A stretch of 24,442 bases of DNA from an archaeon (GCA_023245385.1 JAHFKM010000005.1:1-24442); one strand, 5' to 3'. Shown: positions 5,834 through 12,588, numbered from the stretch's first letter. Made by a program: numbers and translations. The notes: generated by a model from the sequence alone, not told the origin.

Positions 5834-7504
5834 ATGACACAATCTATACTTCTCGACATCGGAATCATCATTCTTTTTGCAGCAATCCTCGCAAACCTCG
5901 CCAAAGTAGCAAAACAACCACTTATCTTAGGATATGTCTTAGCAGGAATTCTTATCGGCCCAAGCGTCTTTGGCATTCTCAAAAATTTAGAATTAATCAA
6001 AATCCTCTCAGAACTAGGAATCGCGTTCTTACTTTTTATTGTCGGACTAGAACTAGACTTAAAAAAACTAAAAGAAGTGGGAAAATTCGCATCACTCACT
6101 GGAGCGATCCAAGTCTTTACAGTAACCGCAATCACCCTCTTTATCGCAATGATCTGGTTAGACAGCATTGAAGCACTCTACGTTGGATTAATCGTCGCTT
6201 TCTCAAGCACAATGGTCGTGATCAAACTTATCTCTGATTCTGACGAGCTAGACACCCTTCATGGAAGACTCATCCTCGGCATCCTTATCATTCAAGATGT
6301 CCTCGCCATTATTATCCTTCCTTTACTTTCCGGAGCAAAAATATTTACCCTCTCTTTTCTCGGACTCGCAATCGCCAAAGTCCTGCTTCTCTTAGCTGTC
6401 GCTTACCTGCTCGGAAAAACTATTATTCAAAGCGTTATAAAATCAAGCGCAAAAAATCACGAATTACTCTTTATCACCGCAGTCTCAGTCTGTTTCCTGT
6501 TCGCAGGACTCGGATACTTACTTGACTTTTCCATCGCAGTCGGAGCCTTCATAGGAGGAGTCCTTATCGGAAACACCCACTACAGCCTGGAAATATCAGG
6601 CAGAGTAAAAGCATTAAGAGATTTTTTTGCAGTCATCTTTTTCGTGACCTTAGGAAGTCAAATTCAATTCAATCACCTCCTCGAAAAACTCCCCATCCTT
6701 CTCCTCCTCCTTTTTCTCGTACTCATTCTAAAACCCTTTATCTTTTTTTTCTTACTCAAACTCTTCAGACACAGTAACAGAACAGCATTCATTAGCAGTT
6801 TGTCCCTCGCTCAAATCAGCGAGTTTTCCCTCGTCTTAGCACTAGAAGGATTCCTCAACGGTACACTAAGCCAAGAAATGTTTAACCTCATCATTATTCT
6901 CGCTATCATCACCATCACCCTTAGCTCCTATCTTATCAAATATCACAAAGGACTCTTCTCAAGATTCGAGAACTTTCTCCAACCCCTGGATAAATTTGTC
7001 TCTACCAAAGACCTTAGCTACTTACCCGACAAATACGAAAACCACGTTGTCCTCTTCGGCGTCCACAGAATGGGATCAAAAATTGTCTCCACACTCAAAA
7101 AACAAAAGAAAAAAATAGTCGCTGTCGACTACAATCCAGATATAATCAAAAACCTCATTCACCAAGGAATCCCAAGCATCTACGGAGACTACGGAAATCT
7201 AGACGTTTTACACGCAGCAAGAATAGGAAAAGCAAAAATGATCATCTCAACAATTCCAAACCTGCAAGAAAACAATTTACTTCTAAAAATCGTCAAAAGT
7301 GTCAACAAAAATATTCTTGTTTTCGTAACAGCTAAAACTAGCGCTGACGCACTTTCTCTCTACACTCATGGAGCTGACTTTGTCGCTGTTCCAGAAATCC
7401 TCGCCGGACAAAAAATCTGCGACTATGTCACCCACTTAAAACCAAACGAAATAAGAAAATGGGGAAGAACCTACTACAAAGAACTAACCGGAAGAACTTC
7501 TTAG
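5834..7504 (+). CDS. CPA2-family cation:proton antiporter with RCK domain (KefB-like)
   Basis: A 556-residue integral membrane transporter of the monovalent cation:proton antiporter-2 family, expected to exchange K+ or Na+ for H+ for pH and ion balance. Residues about 1-370 form roughly 12 hydrophobic segments with the family signatures PLILGYVLAGILIGP (29-43), LFIVGLELDLKKL and the central IIQDVLAI motif (152-159), whose QD pair with Asp155 is typical of Kef-like rather than ND-type Na+ antiporters. After a linker, about 401-515 is a regulatory RCK/TrkA-N Rossmann domain starting VVLFGVHRMG, followed by VAVDYNP (the acidic ribose-binding position) and GDYGNLDVL. The glycine loop is GVHRMG, a relaxed form of GxGxxG. 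A leader with a Shine-Dalgarno site precedes it. Sec61-beta follows 36 bp later from its own promoter. Confidence 0.92.
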   Translation: MTQSILLDIGIIILFAAILANLAKVAKQPLILGYVLAGILIGPSVFGILKNLELIKILSELGIAFLLFIVGLELDLKKLKEVGKFASLTGAIQVFTVTAITLFIAMIWLDSIEALYVGLIVAFSSTMVVIKLISDSDELDTLHGRLILGILIIQDVLAIIILPLLSGAKIFTLSFLGLAIAKVLLLLAVAYLLGKTIIQSVIKSSAKNHELLFITAVSVCFLFAGLGYLLDFSIAVGAFIGGVLIGNTHYSLEISGRVKALRDFFAVIFFVTLGSQIQFNHLLEKLPILLLLLFLVLILKPFIFFFLLKLFRHSNRTAFISSLSLAQISEFSLVLALEGFLNGTLSQEMFNLIIILAIITITLSSYLIKYHKGLFSRFENFLQPLDKFVSTKDLSYLPDKYENHVVLFGVHRMGSKIVSTLKKQKKKIVAVDYNPDIIKNLIHQGIPSIYGDYGNLDVLHAARIGKAKMIISTIPNLQENNLLLKIVKSVNKNILVFVTAKTSADALSLYTHGADFVAVPEILAGQKICDYVTHLKPNEIRKWGRTYYKELTGRTS

Positions 7505-7510
7505 AAACCT

Positions 7511-7519
7511 TTTTATATC
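7511..7519 (+). promoter_or_regulatory. TATA box for the Sec61-beta gene
   Basis: TTTTATATC, centred 26 bp before the ATG at 7541 and only a few bases after the antiporter stop codon; leaderless transcript expected. Confidence 0.6.
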
Positions 7520-7540
7520 TTCATTATTCACAACACTCTT

Positions 7541-7693
7541 ATGGCTGATAAAATTAGTATGCCCTCCTCAGGCGGAGGATTGGTTCGCTATTTTGAAGAA
7601 ACAAAATCCAAAATAACTATTCCCCCATTGATAATTATTATAGCAATAGTTATCGTTATTCTTGTTGAACTTTACTTCTACAAATTTGCATAA
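7541..7693 (+). CDS. Preprotein translocase subunit Sec61-beta (archaeal SecG)
   Basis: A 50-residue tail-anchored protein. It carries the archaeal Sec61-beta hallmark MADKISMPSSGGGLVRYFEE, a short linker with Lys and Pro residues (TKSKITIPP), then one transmembrane helix rich in Ile and Val (LIIIIAIVIVILVELYF) and a short end KFA. It is the small third subunit of the SecY/SecE/Sec61-beta channel in the cytoplasmic membrane, with its N-terminus facing the cytoplasm. Length matches the family (about 50-60). Its own TATA box is placed for a leaderless mRNA. It converges on the hypothetical gene at 7712, with a two-sided terminator between them. Recognition is confident despite the small size. 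Confidence 0.93.
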   Translation: MADKISMPSSGGGLVRYFEETKSKITIPPLIIIIAIVIVILVELYFYKFA

Positions 7694-7696
7694 CTC

Positions 7697-7722
7697 CTAA
7701 AAAACAGAACCTTATTTTTTAA
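7697..7722. terminator. Two-sided oligo-T terminator between convergent genes
   Basis: Six A residues (7699-7704, a T6 tract for the minus strand) and a T6 tract (7715-7720, plus strand) face each other across a short GC-containing spacer. Oligo-T tracts are the usual archaeal intrinsic terminators, so this small region can stop transcription from both directions. Confidence 0.5.
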
Positions 7723-8104
7723 AAATAATCTCTTCCATCGTAAGCAATTGCCCGTACGCTTTAATATATTCAGAAGCACTCCTAATCCCCTTCACCCCAT
7801 CCAACCTTTGATCCAAACGATAAAATCCTTTTGGCGCACGATCAATAACATCCTCATCATTTTTAATATTAACAATTGAAATACCACCAAGAATATTATC
7901 ATCCATATCATTATCCTGCTCTCTCTTTATTTGTTTAATCCATTTTAACAATTTATCAGTCATTCCCTGAAAGTCTTCTTCAAGAACAATTTCTTTGCTT
8001 AGAGGAGTATCGTTTGAAAACAAAATTTTCAATGTCACTTTTCTGTTCTTAGAATCAACTTTAACAGCCCTGATCTCTGTAATCTCCAAATTCTTTACCT
8101 TCAT
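7712..8104 (-). CDS. Hypothetical protein (130 aa)
   Basis: Not recognised. The N-terminal third alternates hydrophobic and charged residues in strand pattern (LEITEIRAVKVDSKNRKVT and LKILFSND), followed by acidic and helical segments (DFQGMTDKLLKWIKQIKRE), a GGISIVNIKNDEDVID strand and a final helix around ASEYIKAYGQLLTMEEIIF. No signal peptide, membrane segment or cysteine is present, so a small soluble cytoplasmic protein is likely. The ATG lies 27 bp from a TATA box on the same strand, so the start is probably right. It is a single-gene unit, divergent from the exonuclease III operon and convergent with Sec61-beta. Confidence 0.7.
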   Translation of the reverse strand: MKVKNLEITEIRAVKVDSKNRKVTLKILFSNDTPLSKEIVLEEDFQGMTDKLLKWIKQIKREQDNDMDDNILGGISIVNIKNDEDVIDRAPKGFYRLDQRLDGVKGIRSASEYIKAYGQLLTMEEIIFKK

Positions 8105-8124
8105 TTTATTTCATGCTCCCAAGG

Positions 8125-8136
8125 ATTTATTTAAAC
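8125..8136 (-). promoter_or_regulatory. TATA box for the hypothetical gene at 7712-8104
   Basis: Minus-strand GTTTAAATAAAT, centred about 27 bp before the ATG at 8104. Confidence 0.5.
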
Positions 8137-8181
8137 CTTTCTGAGGCTGAGCAGTGTTGTTCGAGAATGTGTTGTGCAAAG

Positions 8182-8214
8182 TTTTATTAAGAAATAAAAA
8201 TAAAAGAAAGAGGA
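8182..8214 (+). promoter_or_regulatory. TATA box and purine-rich site before the exonuclease III gene
   Basis: TTTTATTAA (8182-8190) lies about 29 bp before the ATG at 8215. The bases just before the ATG read AAAGAGGA, a Shine-Dalgarno-like sequence directly abutting the start, which is too close for normal use. Confidence 0.45.
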
Positions 8215-8982
8215 ATGAAGTCGTTAAGGATTCTTTGTTGGAATGTGAATGGAATAAGAGCAGTGTTAAAGAAGGGTTTTTTAGAATGGATGAAAAAAGA
8301 GTCTCCTGATATTCTTTGCTTGCAGGAAACGAAAGCATCTGAAGATCAATTACCTAAAGAGTTGTTCAAAGGATACCACTCTTCTTGGTGTTCTGGAGAA
8401 AAGAAAGGATACAGCGGAGTCTTAACACTCTCTAAAGAAAAACCATTGAGCGTTAAAACAGGTTTTGGTGTGAAGAAGTTTGATTGTGAGGGAAGAATTT
8501 TAATTACTGAGTTTCCCTCTTTTATCTTGTTTAATATTTATTTTCCAAACGGGAAGCAAAGTCCGGAGCGGTTGAAGTATAAGATGGAATTTTATGAAGC
8601 GTTTTTAAACTATGTAGAGAAGTTAAAAAAAGAAGGAAAGAAAATAATCATTTGTGGCGATGTAAATACTGCACATAAGGAGATTGATTTGGCAAGACCA
8701 AAAGAGAATGAAAATATCTCTGGATTCTTACCAATAGAGCGAGCATGGATGGATACATTCGTAAGTCACAGTTTTATTGACACCTTTAGAATTTTTCATA
8801 AAGAAGCAAACCAATACACATGGTGGAGTGTTCGTTCCGGAGCGAGAAAAAGAAATGTAGGCTGGCGTATTGACTATTTTTTTGTTTCTGAAAATATGCT
8901 AAAAGAAGTTGTTGATGCTTTTATTTTACCGGAGGTTCAAGGTTCAGATCATTGTCCTTTGGGTCTTATGTTGAAGGTGTAA
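8215..8982 (+). CDS. xth: Exodeoxyribonuclease III / AP endonuclease
   Basis: A Mg2+-dependent endonuclease/exonuclease/phosphatase-fold repair enzyme that cuts DNA 5' to abasic sites and trims blocked 3' ends. The 255-residue length is normal. Motifs in order: ILCWNVNGIRA (Asn12), ILCLQETK with the metal-binding Glu38, IYFPNG with Tyr109, GDVNTAH with Asp149 and Asn151, NVGWRIDYFF, and the terminal GSDHCP with the Asp245-His246 pair. All catalytic positions are present, so it should be active. One base separates it from the Nudix gene, so the two form an operon for repair and clean-up of damaged bases or nucleotides. T-ending codons and TTG/GTT are frequent compared with the antiporter upstream. 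Acquisition from bacteria is possible. Confidence 0.95.
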   Translation: MKSLRILCWNVNGIRAVLKKGFLEWMKKESPDILCLQETKASEDQLPKELFKGYHSSWCSGEKKGYSGVLTLSKEKPLSVKTGFGVKKFDCEGRILITEFPSFILFNIYFPNGKQSPERLKYKMEFYEAFLNYVEKLKKEGKKIIICGDVNTAHKEIDLARPKENENISGFLPIERAWMDTFVSHSFIDTFRIFHKEANQYTWWSVRSGARKRNVGWRIDYFFVSENMLKEVVDAFILPEVQGSDHCPLGLMLKV

Positions 8983-8983
8983 A

Positions 8984-9301
8984 ATGACAAAGCAGGTTAA
9001 AATTTTGATTCTTGATAAAAAAGGAAAGGTTTTGGAGCATTTTTATGTCAGGTCTTCGAAGTGGGGTCTTCCAGCTGGTAAAGTTGAAAAGGGAGAAAGT
9101 TTTAATCAAGCGGCGAAAAGAGAGTTGCTTGAACGGACAGGGTATGAGATTGGATTAAAAAGTTTAAGAGAACTTAGAGATGAAAAAGAGGGTAGTGCGG
9201 TTTTTAAGATTTTTCTGGGAGCTAAAAAGAGTATGAAGAAGGTTGCAGAGCCTGGTGAGAAGGGTGGATATGCAACGAAGATTCGTTGGAGAAGATGTTA
9301 A
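8984..9301 (+). CDS. Nudix hydrolase (short, altered Nudix box)
   Basis: A 105-residue Nudix-fold protein expected to hydrolyse a nucleoside diphosphate linked to another group. The strand KILILDKKGKVLEH is followed by WGLPAGKVEKGE and the helix SFNQAAKRELLERTGYEI. Against the consensus GX5EX7REUXEEXGU the match is G32, E38, R46, E47, L48, E50, G53, Y54, but position 51 is Arg instead of the second metal-binding Glu of the EE pair. Members normally need about 130-150 residues, so this is at the short end. Coupled to the exonuclease III gene with one base between them, and its TAA interlocks with the stop of the convergent minus-strand gene (9298-9301). Activity may be reduced or different. 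Confidence 0.85.
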   Translation: MTKQVKILILDKKGKVLEHFYVRSSKWGLPAGKVEKGESFNQAAKRELLERTGYEIGLKSLRELRDEKEGSAVFKIFLGAKKSMKKVAEPGEKGGYATKIRWRRC

Positions 9302-10116
9302 GGATCTTGTCCCCATTCTTCTTCTGCAGCTTTAAATGTTCCTAAGGTTTCCAAATATTTTTTATTTCCAGTTTCTAGATATTTTTCAAATTGCCTTTGT
9401 TCAGCATTAACATAGAATGCTCTTGCTTCTGGTTCTAAGCTTTGTAAAAAGCGTGAATAAATTTCATGAGGATCTTCTATGATTAAATGATTTATAGTTA
9501 AACCAATTCCCACCGAAGCGGCTACAGCTAAGCCAACTCTTTTTAAATTTTTTAAAGTTCTAGCCTGCTTAGTAAACTGGTCATAGAAAGACATTCGTGC
9601 GTGATATGCTTTCGTAGCACTTTCTTTTGCGAGTAAGAGTTTTTCTTGAGTATTGATTAATCTGTTTAAAACTGATTCAAATGATTTAGTGTGCTCTCCA
9701 CTTGCTAATCGTTTCGTATCATGTGCATAGTGGGGTTCATAAAATTCTGAGTTTTCCAAATGGAATCTTTCTTTCAGTGCGGGAACAACAAAACCGTATC
9801 CTTCTCCAACTAAGATTTCTCCGGCCATGCGTAATGCGACTAATGTTGTCAAATCGTAATGGGGATCATAATGTGGGGCGATTAATTGATCCAGATCTTT
9901 TCTAGTTCTTTCAGTTGCTCTTGTTTCAACAGTCTGTTTTCTGTCAAGAACTACTTCCGGAGGAATGCCAATTTTATCTAAGTCACGAAGGAGTAATTCG
10001 AAATGGGTCGGCCCCACTTTTACAGCGCGAGTTTCTGAATCTTCTTCCAGTCCATTTTCTTCTAAGATAATTTTTCTTAAAACTTCTCTTGCTTCATCAT
10101 CTTTCATTCCTTCCAT
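9298..10116 (-). CDS. Heme-oxygenase-like (CADD/TenA/PqqC-fold, diiron-oxidase-like) protein with C-terminal membrane helix; 3' part of an interrupted gene
   Basis: From its first usable ATG this encodes 272 residues, but the same frame continues upstream with only one stop (TAA, 10177-10179) to an ATG at 10284 that has a TATA box at the right distance, so this is probably the larger part of a gene of about 328 codons. The segment ILEENG..., H38 in GPTHFELL, Glu105 in ILVGEGYGF and the EFYEPHYAHD segment (His129-x3-Asp133) resemble the ligand helices of heme-oxygenase-like iron oxidases such as CADD. The His expected three residues after Asp133 is Arg; the next His is at 142. A hydrophobic helix LKRVGLAVAASVGIGLTINH (191-210) and a charged tail of about 60 residues follow, unusual for the fold. 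A GGAAGGA site precedes the second Met (10107), which could allow internal initiation. Fold call is moderate. Confidence 0.55.
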   Translation of the reverse strand: MEGMKDDEAREVLRKIILEENGLEEDSETRAVKVGPTHFELLLRDLDKIGIPPEVVLDRKQTVETRATERTRKDLDQLIAPHYDPHYDLTTLVALRMAGEILVGEGYGFVVPALKERFHLENSEFYEPHYAHDTKRLASGEHTKSFESVLNRLINTQEKLLLAKESATKAYHARMSFYDQFTKQARTLKNLKRVGLAVAASVGIGLTINHLIIEDPHEIYSRFLQSLEPEARAFYVNAEQRQFEKYLETGNKKYLETLGTFKAAEEEWGQDP

Positions 10117-10176
10117 TGCTCGCGTGTACCAAGGAACAAAGTTTCTAGAGAGAAAAGTGTTTTTAATTAAAGCAAT

Positions 10177-10284
10177 TTAAAGGGCTTCATCGGTTTGTCT
10201 GTGAAAAGTTTTAAAGTAAGAATGTTGATGAAAGTCGTTGATTAATTTATCTTCAAATGCAGAGAGGTTTGATAGGAGATCCAT
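10177..10284 (-). pseudogene. 5' fragment of the interrupted heme-oxygenase-like gene
   Basis: An ATG-started frame of 35 codons, MDLLSNLSAFEDKLINDF then HQHSYFKTFHRQTDEAL, ends in TAA (10177-10179). It is exactly in frame with the 272-residue frame downstream, and the 20 codons after the TAA (IALIKNTFLSRNFVPWYTRA) also read as good protein, with the pattern of the first helices of TenA/HDO-type proteins. The TAA could derive from CAA (Gln) by one C-to-T change. The TATA box 26 bp before this ATG supports it as the original start. Nonsense mutation, stop readthrough and sequencing error are all possible. Confidence 0.55.
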
Positions 10285-10304
10285 AAAAAAAGTTAATGAA
10301 GAGA

Positions 10305-10315
10305 AGTTTTAAAAG
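10305..10315 (-). promoter_or_regulatory. TATA box for the interrupted heme-oxygenase-like gene
   Basis: Minus-strand CTTTTAAAACT centred about 26 bp before the ATG at 10284, supporting that upstream ATG rather than the one at 10116. Confidence 0.5.
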
Positions 10316-10331
10316 ATTAACTAAAGAGAAG

Positions 10332-10693
10332 ATGTAGACAGGGTATAAGCCACCTTTTGTCAAACCCAAACTTAACAAGAGTTAAGCGATAGTTTGTCTT
10401 AACATTCTACTCAGCGTCGTAAAGACTTGCACCAGCCAGTTCCTTGCGTTTCATCGTTTCCCTGTTTTTTGTAACGCTCAGCTGATTATCTCACTTCTCG
10501 TCACCAAGAAGCTTCGCAGCATTCATTGCTTAAACAAGGCCGTGTCGTTTCTGAAAGGAGCGCTTCCGTTTCCGGAACTCTTTCGAGTGACCTTAGCAAC
10601 CATAAGAGGTTGTTCGGACATTTGATATCCAGTGGTGGGCGGACTTTCCTCACAGCTTTTAATAAGCGCGATAGTTAAGCACCCTGCCTACAT
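10332..10693 (-). ncRNA. rnpB: RNase P RNA (archaeal type A-like)
   Basis: The catalytic RNA of RNase P, which removes 5' leaders from pre-tRNA. On the minus strand the 5' part contains GAGGAAAGTCCGCCC (about 10640-10655), the universal CR-I/P4 sequence, and the 3' part contains ACAAAAGGTGGCTTATACCC, the CR-V/P4 partner. The ends pair as a 13-bp P1 helix: ATGTAGGCAGGGT (10693-10681) with ACCCTGTCTACAT (10344-10332), including one G-T pair. Between them are recognisable blocks such as GAAACGGAAGC and GAAACGCAAGG. Length about 362 nt is normal for archaeal type A. A TATA box 20-30 bp before the 5' end supports the boundary. The exact termini are inferred from the P1 helix. It lies between hypothetical genes, all on the minus strand. 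Confidence 0.95.
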
Positions 10694-10710
10694 TATTCTC
10701 CCCTTCTAGA

Positions 10711-10720
10711 AATTTATAAA
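10711..10720 (-). promoter_or_regulatory. rnpB: TATA box for RNase P RNA
   Basis: Minus-strand TTTATAAATT, preceded by AAAGC, centred about 23 bp before the start of the P1 helix; a GGGGAGAA run separates it from the transcript start. Confidence 0.6.
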
Positions 10721-10782
10721 GCTTTCTTTGACTTGTGTTAAAAATTGAATTCTGATTTTAATCCCTACTTTCTTTGAAAAGA

Positions 10783-11436
10783 CTAGACTTTAAAAATACT
10801 GTCGAGATACTGCACAAGATCATACTCTTTTGAATGAACAAGAGTAAAATCCAATTCAGAAGGAGTCATACTATACACAATTTCCTTACTCTGGCCTCTT
10901 ATCCATGTTCTTCTTGGAATTTCAACTCTTTTAAGGAGCGTTGATTCCAATCTTGAAAAAGAGATCGATACAAGAGACGGATGTTTTTGGCATTTAGAAG
11001 AACGAGGTTTAGCTTTTGAACTTATTCTATAAAGAAAAGCGTCCGCAAAGCTCAGTTGCTCAAAAGGTGTTTCTGAAAACTTTTCTGGAGAAAAGGCATC
11101 TTCCAATTTAAGACGCTCAAAAGGTGTTTCTGAAAATTCCTGACAATAATACGCAGCATAGGCGACATCTTGAAAAGAAAGCACAAGCAATCTCTTTGCA
11201 ATTCTAGATAACCCAATTCTTTCTTCCTGAATAAGCTCATGTTCTATCTCTTCCAACGCAAAAGGAAGATTTGAATCATACACATGAGGTCTTATTTTCT
11301 CGAGCGCTTTGAGAAATCGTTCCGCTTGTTCTTCAGGACTTACAACACTTTTTTGAATATTACTACACACAACACTATCAAAACGTGGCCTTTCTTGATA
11401 TATAGCTGGTTCTGCTTTGAATTCTGCGCTGAACAT
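10783..11436 (-). CDS. Hypothetical protein with a 19-residue tandem repeat
   Basis: A 217-residue soluble protein that I do not recognise. After a polar N-terminus with a helix around SPEEQAERFLKALEKIRPHV, the middle is helical (ALEEIEHELIQEERIGLSRI and AKRLLVLSFQDVAYAAYYCQ). It then has two adjacent copies of FSETPFE(R/Q)L..(E/A)DAF spaced 19 residues apart, encoded by a 22-bp perfect DNA repeat, which points to a recent in-frame duplication. The C-terminal part is basic (RRTWIRGQ) and then acidic. The start is supported by a TATA box 25 bp upstream; a second ATG four bases earlier is out of frame. The neighbours on the same strand are RNase P RNA and the M23-like gene. Function unknown. 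Confidence 0.65.
   Translation of the reverse strand: MFSAEFKAEPAIYQERPRFDSVVCSNIQKSVVSPEEQAERFLKALEKIRPHVYDSNLPFALEEIEHELIQEERIGLSRIAKRLLVLSFQDVAYAAYYCQEFSETPFERLKLEDAFSPEKFSETPFEQLSFADAFLYRISSKAKPRSSKCQKHPSLVSISFSRLESTLLKRVEIPRRTWIRGQSKEIVYSMTPSELDFTLVHSKEYDLVQYLDSIFKV
11058..11136 (-). repeat. Direct repeat, 22 bp perfect, 57-bp spacing
   Basis: GCTCAAAAGGTGTTTCTGAA plus two more A bases occurs at 11058-11079 and again at 11115-11136. The spacing of 57 bp is 19 codons, so the reading frame is kept and the protein has two copies of the FSETPFE unit. Confidence 0.9.
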
Positions 11437-11457
11437 ACATCAATTTTATCAAGGATA

Positions 11458-11466
11458 TTTATATAG
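11458..11466 (-). promoter_or_regulatory. TATA box for the repeat-containing hypothetical gene
   Basis: Minus-strand CTATATAAA centred about 26 bp before the ATG at 11436. Confidence 0.55.
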
Positions 11467-11497
11467 ATTATTTTGCATGAGCAAGTGATAACATCTT

Positions 11498-12370
11498 TCA
11501 CAAAGGATTGTCTTTCTTTCCCACATCTTCAAGAGAAAATTCAAGATGAGCTCCTGATTGAGCAATAGCCTCTCCCCGCTTCACTGTTACCCCTTGTTGT
11601 TTCAAAACAAGAGAAGCAGATCTGTAACTTGTTTGAAGCCCATTCTCATGATCAAGAGTTATTGTATACCCTGTTTTAGATCTTGTTATCGCAGTCACCT
11701 TTCCTTCTTCAGCCGCGTACACAGGCGTTCCTGAGGAAACCTTTATTTCAATACTATCCTGAAATTCTGTTTGCTCAGGATGAGAAAGATCTCTTCTATA
11801 TCCGAAACGAGAACTAATCACTCCTTCTTTCACAGGATAATCAAGACCATATTGCATCCAGTAGTCAGCCAAATCTCTCTTGTTTGGAGCTAACACCGCG
11901 TGGTAGGCTGCTATAATAAAGTTGTGTACGTCTCTTCCTGCATTATGAACGTTTGTGTTAAATCCTATGAGACCAAGTGCAGTTGCTCCAAAAACAACTC
12001 TTTCTGCGACCCTTTTCTTTCCAACTTTGAAAATATTTTTAAGTACTTTTATTCCTGGAAAGATCACATACTTGTTTGCGCTATATAAAGTAGCAATTGC
12101 AAGACCATTATGAATAAGTTCTTCTACTGCTCCTGTAAGAGCAGGTGCAGTTTGATAGGCCGCGTAAAAAAGAAGCGGAACTGGAAGAGCATATCCCAGA
12201 CTTTTCGCTTCTTTTCCTTGAAGAGCATCTTTTATTTTTTTCCCAGCCCACTGATCAAGATACAAATAACTTCCTGCCGCCGCAGCTGTGAAACTTAGCA
12301 TTAGGGTAATACCTGGAATAAGATCATTTGAACTGTACATATTATTCAATCTTTTACTTACTCCTTCCAT
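11498..12370 (-). CDS. Membrane-anchored M23 (LytM)-like protein, catalytic site degenerate
   Basis: A 290-residue protein with two or more hydrophobic helices in the N-terminal half (about 17-38, 60-80 and 124-137) and a C-terminal M23/LytM-like beta domain (about 180-290). The fold is clear from GVISSRFGYR, SSGTPVYAAEEGKVTAI, YTITLDHENG, GVTVKRGEAIAQSG and HLEF. Aligned with the LytM motif, the zinc ligands His and Asp of HxxxD are Gln204 and Glu208, the His of YxH is Ser251, and HLHF is HLEF (His275 kept, the ligand His is Glu277). Four of five active-site positions are changed, so peptide-bond hydrolysis is very unlikely; a binding role is more plausible. The true N-terminus is uncertain: the open frame extends 23 codons upstream of this ATG without another start, and the promoter lies about 120 bp upstream. 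Confidence 0.8.
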   Translation of the reverse strand: MEGVSKRLNNMYSSNDLIPGITLMLSFTAAAAGSYLYLDQWAGKKIKDALQGKEAKSLGYALPVPLLFYAAYQTAPALTGAVEELIHNGLAIATLYSANKYVIFPGIKVLKNIFKVGKKRVAERVVFGATALGLIGFNTNVHNAGRDVHNFIIAAYHAVLAPNKRDLADYWMQYGLDYPVKEGVISSRFGYRRDLSHPEQTEFQDSIEIKVSSGTPVYAAEEGKVTAITRSKTGYTITLDHENGLQTSYRSASLVLKQQGVTVKRGEAIAQSGAHLEFSLEDVGKKDNPL

Positions 12371-12450
12371 ACCCGCGAGAAGACCTGCATTTGCTGCTGC
12401 CGCTGGAATAATTAGATCATATCCTTTTCCCGCTGTTTTAAGAAGAGATT

Positions 12451-12492
12451 ATAGGCTAGGCATCATACCAGTGAGGAGTGTTAATTTATAAA
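12451..12492 (-). promoter_or_regulatory. Promoter and five-codon leader frame upstream of the M23-like gene
   Basis: Minus-strand TATA box TTTATAAATT (12483-12492) predicts transcription start near 12465, exactly at a double ATG (12463-12468). That frame closes after five codons (ATGATGCCTAGCCTATAA), and the long frame starts only at 12370. Either a leader of about 95 nt with a mini-ORF, or the damaged original start of the gene. Confidence 0.4.
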
Positions 12493-12542
12493 ACTTCCTA
12501 TAATAATTACTCTTTAGTAGTATTAAATTTAATTATCTTCTT

Positions 12543-12575
12543 AAAAAAACATTATGACTCTTAAATATAAAAAAA
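12543..12575 (-). terminator. Oligo-T tracts after alaS
   Basis: On the minus strand two T7 tracts (12569-12575 and 12543-12549) lie 14 and 40 bases after the AlaRS stop codon, in an AT-rich stretch before the M23-gene promoter. This is the expected form of an archaeal intrinsic terminator. Confidence 0.45.
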
Positions 12576-12588
12576 TCCTAGAACATAC

